64,000 nucleotides of DNA from NCBI RefSeq assembly GCF_042660705.1, contig NZ_JBHSUQ010000001.1, one strand, 5' to 3'. Under the pieces are notes generated by a model. It did not search any database, was not told where the DNA came from, and saw only the letters and a list, made by a program, of their open reading frames with translations. Source of the stretch: Undibacterium_A arcticum. GTDB lineage: Bacteria; Pseudomonadota; Gammaproteobacteria; Burkholderiales; Burkholderiaceae_D. Below, piece by piece: positions 58,359 to 64,000 of the stretch. The translations under genes and the position numbers were made by a program. Each line of letters starts with the position of its first letter. Position 1 is the stretch's first letter.

Positions 58359-58622
58359 ATGGCAAATACCGCACAAGCACGCAAGCGCGCTCGTCAAGCA
58401 GTCAAGCAAAACGCTCACAACTCCAGCCAGCGTTCGACGCTGCGCACTGCAATCAAGGCAGTTCGCAAGGCAATCGAAGCCGGTGACAAGGCTGCGGCAT
58501 CTGCAGTGTTCCAGTCCTCGATCTCGACCATCGATCGTATCGCCGACAAGAAAATCATTCACAAGAACAAGGCAGCTCGCCACAAGAGCCGTCTGTCCGC
58601 TGCGCTGAAAGCGCTGGCCTGA
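58359..58622 (+). CDS. rpsT: 30S ribosomal protein S20
   Basis: 87 residues beginning MANTAQARKRARQAVKQNAH, strongly basic and helical, matching S20 throughout (IDRIADKKIIHKNKAARHKS). It binds the 5' domain of 16S rRNA. ATG 58359 is fixed by homology. Own promoter and terminator. Confidence 0.98.
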   Translation: MANTAQARKRARQAVKQNAHNSSQRSTLRTAIKAVRKAIEAGDKAAASAVFQSSISTIDRIADKKIIHKNKAARHKSRLSAALKALA

Positions 58623-58923
58623 TAGCAGCCAAGTTTGCCCGGTCGCATTGATCGGGGTAATGCATTCAGTGCGCATTAAAAACCCGCGTGATGGAAATCA
58701 TGCGGGTTTTTGTCGTTTTTGTAATTCTGCAGTTTTCTGGCCGCTGCTTGCGCGCTGCGTTATCGATGCGGCCAGCGACAGGGCGTGGTTCACCGGATTC
58801 GCCGGATTAGACTAGCCGCGGCATCGACGCCTGCTCAATCTCGGCGCCCCGTGCCGCCGCGACGCACTTGCAGCTTGCGACAATCGCGCCGCTATCGGAG
58901 CACCTTTGGGCGCCGGGATTTGG
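58623..58923. other. Gap downstream of rpsT
   Basis: Holds the rpsT terminator at 58679-58713. The remaining 200 bases show nothing recognisable. Confidence 0.4.
58679..58713 (+). terminator. rpsT terminator
   Basis: ACCCGCGTGAT pairs with ATCATGCGGGT (one G-U pair) around GGAA, followed by a T-run. Confidence 0.85.
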
Positions 58924-59376
58924 TCAGTGCGCCCGCGGCAATCCTGAGATCGCGCTGCCGGGTTTGATATTCTTTTGCTTGAACCAGCCCAGGTTCATCT
59001 CCAGCGCATAGCGCACCAACTTTTTCGCGCAATGCGAATCCAGCGTCTGCGGCTTCATGTCCTCGATATTGACGATCTTGCCGTCGTCATCGATGAAGGC
59101 CACCGACAATGGCAGCAAGGTGTTTTTCATCCACATGCAGGCCCCGGTAGGACCGTCGAACACGAACACCATGCCTTCGTTGGCGCCCATTTTTTCGCGG
59201 AACATCAGTCCCTGCTCGCGCTGTGCTTCATTGGTCGCGACTTCCGCCTTGATGACATGGATCCCGGAATTGAGCTGAGTGACCGGAAATGACGCAGTTT
59301 GCTGCGCCACGGCGCAGGCGCTGCCGCCGGCCAGGATCGTTGCGAGTAGAGCGGAATGCAGGAGGGATTTTTTCAT
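58924..59376 (-). CDS. DUF192 family exported protein
   Basis: 150 residues from ATG 59376: signal peptide (MKKSLLHSALLATILAGGSA, Ala-rich cleavage near VAQQ), then the DUF192 core with EQREQGLMFREKMGANEGMV, CMWMKNTLLPLSVAFID and the terminal YALEMNLGWFKQKNI. The fold is a small beta barrel of unknown function, often next to cold-shock or icd-type genes in betaproteobacteria. Confidence 0.9.
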   Translation of the reverse strand: MKKSLLHSALLATILAGGSACAVAQQTASFPVTQLNSGIHVIKAEVATNEAQREQGLMFREKMGANEGMVFVFDGPTGACMWMKNTLLPLSVAFIDDDGKIVNIEDMKPQTLDSHCAKKLVRYALEMNLGWFKQKNIKPGSAISGLPRAH

Positions 59377-59441
59377 GGTGTCGATCGGCGCCGGCATCGG
59401 CGTTTCTACGGAAAGAAAATTAAAACCGAATGATAATGAAA

Positions 59442-59464
59442 AAAGGCAGGACTAGCCTGCCTTT
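59442..59464 (-). terminator. Terminator after the Ala/Pro/Lys-rich gene
   Basis: AAAGGCAGG / CCTGCCTTT with loop ACTAG and flanking A-run (U-tract on the minus strand). It lies about 20 bases past the stop at 59485. Confidence 0.85.
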
Positions 59465-59484
59465 CTATTGAAGCCTGCAACCAA

Positions 59485-59763
59485 TTACTTGGCGACGGAA
59501 GCTTCTGCTGAAGCGGCAGCGGCTGGCTTAGCTTTGCGTGCTTTCTTTGCCTTGTGCTTTTTCACTGTTTTTGGAGCAGGAGCATCAGCCGAAGCCGCTG
59601 CTTTTTCGCCAGACGCAGGAGCTGCCATCGGTGCCGATGCCTTGGCCGGTGCGGATGCAGCAGGAGTTGCAGGAGTAGCAGGATATGCAGGAGTTGCAGG
59701 AGCTTGAGCGAATGCAACAGAAGCGAACAGGCCAGCAACCAGGGTAGCGATCAGTTTTTTCAT
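59485..59763 (-). CDS. Secreted Ala/Pro-rich protein with Lys-rich tail
   Basis: 92 residues. Signal peptide (MKKLIATLVAGLFASVAFAQ), then a low-complexity stretch of ATPAYP/ATP-type units and alanines, ending in a basic histone-like segment (KTVKKHKAKKARKAKPAAAA). Such small exported proteins occur in several betaproteobacteria. The function is unknown; the basic tail may bind nucleic acid or anionic envelope polymers. It has its own terminator and a purine-rich leader. Confidence 0.8.
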   Translation of the reverse strand: MKKLIATLVAGLFASVAFAQAPATPAYPATPATPAASAPAKASAPMAAPASGEKAAASADAPAPKTVKKHKAKKARKAKPAAAASAEASVAK

Positions 59764-59980
59764 TTTTGACTCCTAGAGTAATTCGTTGAGGGAAGCGATT
59801 CTGATGAATCTTCGTCATTAACGACAGCGCAGCGTTGTGGTTGACAGGTTTTGTCGATTCCGATGCGTTAGTTGTAAGAATATGTGTGCGGATGTGTATC
59901 AGCGGAGTCGGAAGGTCGCGACAACGCGCCTGTTCAGCGCAAAACAAGGCAGATTTGTTGCCTTGCGCGTGGTCCGGGCT

Positions 59981-60544
59981 TCAGGTAAGGCTGACTGCGG
60001 TCGGTGAAACTTCCTGCCATTCGCCTGGCAATAAGGGATACGTCTCCAGTGAAAACGGGCCGATGGCAATGCGCACCAACCGCAAGGTCGGCAGTCCGAC
60101 GGCGGCCGTCATCCTGCGCACCTGGCGATTTTTTCCCTCGGACAGTGTGATTGCCAGCCAGCTGGTCGGTGTATTGCTGCGTTCGCGAATCGGTGGATTG
60201 CGCGGCCAGAGCCAGTCTGGCGCCTCGATCTGTCTGACCTGACAAGCCTGGGTCGTGAAGTCGCCGAGATCGAGCGGATTGCGCAAACGGGTCAGCGCTT
60301 GCACATCGGGCACGCCTTCGACTTGCGCCAGATACGTCTTCGGCTGCTTGTGAGCAGGGTGGCTGATGTCGTGCTGCAGCCGGCCATCGTCGGTCAGCAA
60401 CAGCAAGCCCTCGCTATCGGCATCCAGCCGTCCGGCGGGGTAGATGTTGGGGATGCGCAAGTACTGGGCCAGGGTGTCGCGGCTGGGATGCGGCGAAAAC
60501 TGGCACATGACCTGAAACGGCTTATTGAACAAGATGAGAGGCAT
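59981..60544 (-). CDS. rluE: 23S rRNA pseudouridine synthase, RluE-like
   Basis: 187 residues from ATG 60544. RsuA/RluB/E/F family: LILFNKPFQVMCQFSP, then the catalytic Asp in YPAGRLDADSEGLLLLTDDG, KTYLAQVEGVPD and EGKNRQVRRMTAAVGLPTLR. No S4 domain, which fits RluE (pseudouridine 2457 of 23S rRNA in E. coli). It is divergent from icd, a common arrangement. Confidence 0.9.
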   Translation of the reverse strand: MPLILFNKPFQVMCQFSPHPSRDTLAQYLRIPNIYPAGRLDADSEGLLLLTDDGRLQHDISHPAHKQPKTYLAQVEGVPDVQALTRLRNPLDLGDFTTQACQVRQIEAPDWLWPRNPPIRERSNTPTSWLAITLSEGKNRQVRRMTAAVGLPTLRLVRIAIGPFSLETYPLLPGEWQEVSPTAVSLT

Positions 60545-60770
60545 AGCCAATGTCGTAATATGGCATCCAGTGAAATACTGGTGCATAATATGAAATCTCA
60601 GTCATCTGTCTTATATAAGACTTAAGGCAAGATCTAAAAAAAGACCCGAGACCGATCCAAAATAATTTGCTTCAATCAATCCGCTTTGAAACAATTCGCA
60701 TTGAGACAATTTTTACCGGCAAGCTAATTGTAAAATAGTCAGCTGTCCCGCCTTAACTTCGGAGATCACG

Positions 60771-62024
60771 ATGTATCAACATATCAAAGTACCTGTCGAC
60801 GGCAAGAAAATCACCGTAAATGCCGATTTCTCGCTGAATGTACCAGATAACCCTATCCTGCCGTACATCGAAGGCGATGGTACCGGTGTCGATATCAGCC
60901 CGGTCATGATCAAGGTGATCGATGCCGCCGTGGCCAAGGCCTACGGCGGCAAGCGCAAGATCAGCTGGATGGAGATTTTCGCGGGCGAGAAGTCGACCAA
61001 GGTTTACGGCCCGGACGTCTGGCTGCCGGAAGAAACCCTGCAGGTACTGAAGGACTACGTGGTGTCGATCAAGGGTCCGCTGACCACGCCAGTCGGCGGC
61101 GGGATTCGTTCGCTGAACGTCGCGCTGCGCCAGCAACTCGATCTGTATGTCTGCCTGCGCCCGGTACGTTATTTCAAGGGCGTGCCATCGCCGGTCCGTG
61201 CGCCGGAGAAGACCGACATGGTGATCTTCCGCGAAAACTCGGAAGACATCTACGCCGGTATCGAATGGCAGGAAGGCTCCGATGGCGCCAAGAAAATCAT
61301 CGATTTCCTGATCAAGGAAATGGGCGTCACCAAGATCCGTTTCCCGGACACCTCGGGTATCGGCATCAAGCCGGTATCGCGCGAAGGCACCGAGCGTCTG
61401 GTACGCAAGGCGATCCAGTACGCGATCGACAATGACAAGCCATCGGTCACGATTGTCCACAAGGGCAACATCATGAAGTACACCGAAGGTGGCTTCCGTG
61501 ATTGGGCGTACGCGCTGGCGCAGAAGGAATTCGGCGCCGAGCTGGTGGACGGCGGGCCATGGTGCAAATTCAAGAATCCGAAGACTGGCAAGGACATCAT
61601 CGTCAAGGATTCGATTGCCGATGCGTTCCTGCAGCAGATCTTGCTGCGTCCGAACGAATACAGCGTGATCGCCACCTTGAACCTCAACGGCGACTATATT
61701 TCCGACGCTCTGGCGGCACAGGTCGGCGGTATCGGCATTGCTCCGGGCGCCAACTTGTCGGATTCGGTCGCGATGTTTGAAGCGACCCATGGCACAGCGC
61801 CAAAATACGCCGGCAAGGACTATGTCAATCCGGGCTCGTTGATTCTGTCGGCCGAGATGATGTTGCGTCATATGGGCTGGCTCGAGGCGGCAGACCTGGT
61901 GATCAGCTCGATGGAAAAATCGATCACCTCCAAGCAAGTTACCTACGACTTCGCACGTCTGATGGAAGGTGCAACGCAAGTTTCATGCTCCGGTTTCGGC
62001 GATGTGATGATTGCGCACATGTAA
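60771..62024 (+). CDS. icd: NADP-dependent isocitrate dehydrogenase
   Basis: 417 residues, normal for the dimeric E. coli type. Isocitrate binding is visible in GIRSLNVALRQQLDLYVCLR and FRENSEDIYAG; the phosphorylatable Ser in GGGIRSLNVALR; the catalytic Lys and Asp in VTIVHKGNIMKYTEG and KDSIADAFLQQILL; and NADP-binding GTAPKYAG. A TCA-cycle enzyme making 2-oxoglutarate and NADPH. The ATG is preceded by CGGAGA. Terminator at 62055-62080. Confidence 0.98.
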   Translation: MYQHIKVPVDGKKITVNADFSLNVPDNPILPYIEGDGTGVDISPVMIKVIDAAVAKAYGGKRKISWMEIFAGEKSTKVYGPDVWLPEETLQVLKDYVVSIKGPLTTPVGGGIRSLNVALRQQLDLYVCLRPVRYFKGVPSPVRAPEKTDMVIFRENSEDIYAGIEWQEGSDGAKKIIDFLIKEMGVTKIRFPDTSGIGIKPVSREGTERLVRKAIQYAIDNDKPSVTIVHKGNIMKYTEGGFRDWAYALAQKEFGAELVDGGPWCKFKNPKTGKDIIVKDSIADAFLQQILLRPNEYSVIATLNLNGDYISDALAAQVGGIGIAPGANLSDSVAMFEATHGTAPKYAGKDYVNPGSLILSAEMMLRHMGWLEAADLVISSMEKSITSKQVTYDFARLMEGATQVSCSGFGDVMIAHM

Positions 62025-62054
62025 GCGACACAAGTTGGCATGTCGATGCAAGAA

Positions 62055-62080
62055 AGCCGGGATCGCTCCCGGCTTTTTTC
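62055..62080 (+). terminator. icd terminator
   Basis: AGCCGGGA / TCCCGGCT with loop TCGC and a T-run. Confidence 0.9.
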
Positions 62081-62144
62081 ATTGGCTGCGCCCCCTCGGA
62101 TCGGTGCGGCACGAGGGAAATCCGCGTGCTGGCCGAGCTGCAGA

Positions 62145-62170
62145 CGTAAAAAAACCCCGCAAGCGGGGTT
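62145..62170 (-). terminator. Cold-shock gene terminator
   Basis: CCCCGC / GCGGGG inside A- and T-flanks (AAAAACCCCGC AA GCGGGGTTTT), oriented with its U-tract on the minus strand, about 30 bases past the csp stop. Confidence 0.8.
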
Positions 62171-62196
62171 TTCGCAGCACGTTCTAATCGGTTAGA

Positions 62197-62400
62197 TTAA
62201 GCGGCTTGAATGTTTGAAGCTTGCTTGCCTTTAGGGCCTTGCGTGACTTCGAACGAAACTTTTTGACCTTCTTTGAGGGTCTTGAAGCCGTTCATGTTGA
62301 TTGCGGAAAAGTGGGCAAACAAATCTTCACCGCCGTCATCTGGTGTGATAAAGCCGAAACCTTTGGAATCGTTAAACCACTTGACTGTACCTGTTGCCAT
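62197..62400 (-). CDS. Cold-shock domain protein (CspA family)
   Basis: 67 residues from ATG 62400: MATGTVKWFNDSKGFGFITP with RNP1 (KGFGFI) and RNP2 (LFAHFS). Single-stranded nucleic-acid binder. The in-frame upstream extension to 62454 has no homology. As for many csp genes a long leader probably lies upstream. Divergent from clpS, the usual csp-clpS layout (as for cspD in gammaproteobacteria). Confidence 0.96.
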   Translation of the reverse strand: MATGTVKWFNDSKGFGFITPDDGGEDLFAHFSAINMNGFKTLKEGQKVSFEVTQGPKGKQASNIQAA

Positions 62401-62745
62401 AAAAGCGTCTCTCAAATAAAAACTAATCACACGAGCCATAAAAGCAAGAAGCATCGAAATGCTGCCTCTGCTTAAACTTGCCCCTTCATATCAACAAGCA
62501 CCCCCACACCAAGAATCGTGTGTACTTGTTAATGAACACCATTGTTCGCGTAATAATTATCAAAGTCAAGCGATTTTGTTGGCATAAAAATACATTCTTG
62601 CTTATGGTCGCAAAATGCTCTATTGAATTAATGAGATGGGGCGCCATCTGCGGACAATCCAGAAAGCGCGTAATATCAAAAACAGAAATGCAAGCACGGA
62701 CTTGTTCGCTGTTTGTACCGAGACAGAACACAATAGAATAGACGT
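62401..62745. other. Divergent csp-clpS regulatory gap
   Basis: About 345 AT-rich bases holding the csp leader and the clpS promoter. No gene is called; open frames here lack homology and ribosome sites. Confidence 0.5.
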
Positions 62746-63054
62746 ATGGTGACCAGGCAAGATAACGGAACAATCCTCGAGCGGCAGGCACAAAAGCTCA
62801 AGCCGCCGTCGATGTATCTGGTAGTGCTACTGAACGATGACTACACCCCAATGGAATTCGTGGTGGCGATCATCCAGGAATATTTCAATAAAGACCGCGA
62901 GACCGCAACCCAGATCATGTTGATGGTTCATCGTGACGGCAAAGGTGCATGTGGCGTGTTCCCGAAGGATATCGCGTCCACTAAAGTTGAGCTTGTATTA
63001 ACCCACGCGAGAAAAGCGGGGCATCCCCTGCAGTGTGTGATGGAGGAAGTATGA
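62746..63054 (+). CDS. clpS: ATP-dependent Clp protease adaptor ClpS
   Basis: 102 residues. The N-end-rule adaptor pattern is clear: PPSMYLVVLLNDDYTPMEFV, then MLMVHRDGKGACGVFPKDIA. The flexible N-terminal 20 residues are typical. It brings N-degron substrates to ClpAP. The stop overlaps the clpA start (ATGA). Confidence 0.96.
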   Translation: MVTRQDNGTILERQAQKLKPPSMYLVVLLNDDYTPMEFVVAIIQEYFNKDRETATQIMLMVHRDGKGACGVFPKDIASTKVELVLTHARKAGHPLQCVMEEV

Positions 63055-64000
63055 TTGCGCAGGAATTGGAAGTCAGTTTGCATATGGCCTTTGTGGAGGC
63101 CAGACAATCGCGGCACGAATTCATCACGGTCGAGCACTTGTTGCTGGCCTTGCTGGACAATCCGTCGGCGGCGGAGGTGCTGCGTGCCTGTGCGGTCAAC
63201 ATCGAAGACCTGCGCAAGACCCTCAGCAATTTCGTCAGCGATAACACGCCGACCGTGCCGGGCGCCAGCGAAGTCGATACCCAGCCGACGCTCGGATTCC
63301 AGCGTGTGATCCAGCGCGCGATCATGCATGTGCAATCGGCATCGAACGGCAAGAAGGAAGTGACCGGCGCCAACGTACTGGTCGCGATCTTCGGCGAGAA
63401 GGATTCGCATGCGGTGTATTACTTGCATCAGCAGGGCGTGACCCGGCTCGACGTCGTCAATTTTATCTCCCACGGCGTGCGCAAGGACCAGCAGGCCGAG
63501 TCGCAGAAATCGTCGGAAGGCGCGGAAGAGGTGCAGGCTGAAGGTGCGCAAAGAAAACGCCCTCGATCAATTCACGCAGAATCTGAACAAGCTCGCGTCC
63601 GAGGGCAAGATTGATCCGCTGATCGGGCGTGAAGCCGAAGTCGATCGCGTGATCCAGATCCTGTGCCGTCGCCGCAAAAATAACCCGCTGCTGGTCGGCG
63701 AAGCCGGCGTCGGCAAGACTGCGATCGCGGAAGGTCTGGCCTGGCGCGTGACGCAGGGCGACGTGCCCGAGATCCTGCGCAGCGCAGTGGTGTATTCGCT
63801 CGACATGGGCGCCTTGCTGGCCGGCACCAAGTACCGCGGTGATTTCGAGCAGCGCCTGAAGGCAGTGCTGAAACAGCTGAAAGACAATCCGGACGGTATC
63901 CTGTTTATTGACGAGATCCACACCATCATCGGCGCCGGCTCGGCTTCTGGCGGTACCCTGGACGCGTCGAATCTGCTGAAGCCGGCGCTGGCCAATGGTC
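63051..64000 (+). CDS. clpA: ATP-dependent Clp protease ATP-binding subunit ClpA, 3' partial and frameshifted
   Basis: Starts at ATG 63051 with the Clp N-domain (MIAQELEVSLHMAFVEARQS, HEFITVEHLLLALLDNP). The frame breaks at AAA 63550-63552; five As restore GAQKENALDQFTQNLNKLAS and lead to the first AAA+ domain with RRRKNNPLLVGEAGVGKTAI (Walker A), LLAGTKYRGDFEQRLK and LFIDEIHTIIGAG (Walker B). The gene runs off the window end. ClpA unfolds substrates for ClpP. Confidence 0.95.

Overview
The window is about 60 % GC chromosomal DNA. The gene families and their order (trxA-rho, addB-addA, zapA followed by 6S RNA, a hut cluster with HutD and HutG, clpS-clpA, an L31 type B protein) suggest a betaproteobacterium of the Burkholderiales, most like Oxalobacteraceae. 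This is inference from gene content; no database search was possible.

Layout. 1-6.6 kb: end of a PLP aminotransferase, a cysteine hydrolase, a LysR regulator divergent from a CmcJ-like oxygenase / DsbA-like isomerase / decayed PEP-mutase cluster, then a GNAT enzyme, OsmC and DUF6582. 6.8-10.3 kb: tRNA-Leu(CAA), a sugar-kinase gene with an internal deletion, an ArnT-type glycosyltransferase and rpmE2. 10.5-22.3 kb: a TRIC-type channel, rho, trxA, addB, addA, a palindrome-rich gap and a secreted prolyl oligopeptidase. 22.3-27.4 kb: the most accessory part, with a decayed gene, a small unknown protein overlapping a two-domain KaiC-like ATPase, and a GGDEF-EAL protein with sixteen 14-residue repeats. 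27.5-40.5 kb: histidine utilisation (a second, broken hutC; ABC transporter; DcaP porin; hutC-hutU-hutH-hutG-hutD-hutI). 40.5-49.8 kb: two orphan periplasmic binding proteins, a CHASE-GGDEF cyclase, a ZapB-like gene with zapA, 6S RNA, a MITE-like insertion, EVE, TM2, PaiB, GNAT, a ferredoxin-reductase and an epimerase. 49.8-64 kb: tRNA-Lys, a GspE/PilB ATPase, a spermidine-synthase-like gene, tRNA-Arg, uup, sirB1-like, murJ, rpsT, DUF192, an Ala/Pro/Lys-rich secreted protein, rluE, icd, csp and clpS-clpA (cut by the window end).

How they work together. The hut genes form a full histidine-to-glutamate route via formimidoylglutamase, with uptake (porin and ABC system) and two HutC repressors. 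A palindromic TTGTATATAC site overlaps each of the two divergent promoters. AddAB, Rho/Trx, ClpSA, Icd, RpsT, MurJ and ZapA/6S RNA are housekeeping.

Sequence quality. At least a dozen reading frames, including rho, addB, murJ and clpA, are broken by the loss of one or two bases. Most of these losses fall in short A/T runs and can be repaired by lengthening the run. I read most as consensus errors and give joined genes. The PEP-mutase and kinase deletions and the decayed minus-strand gene near 22.8 kb are different in kind.
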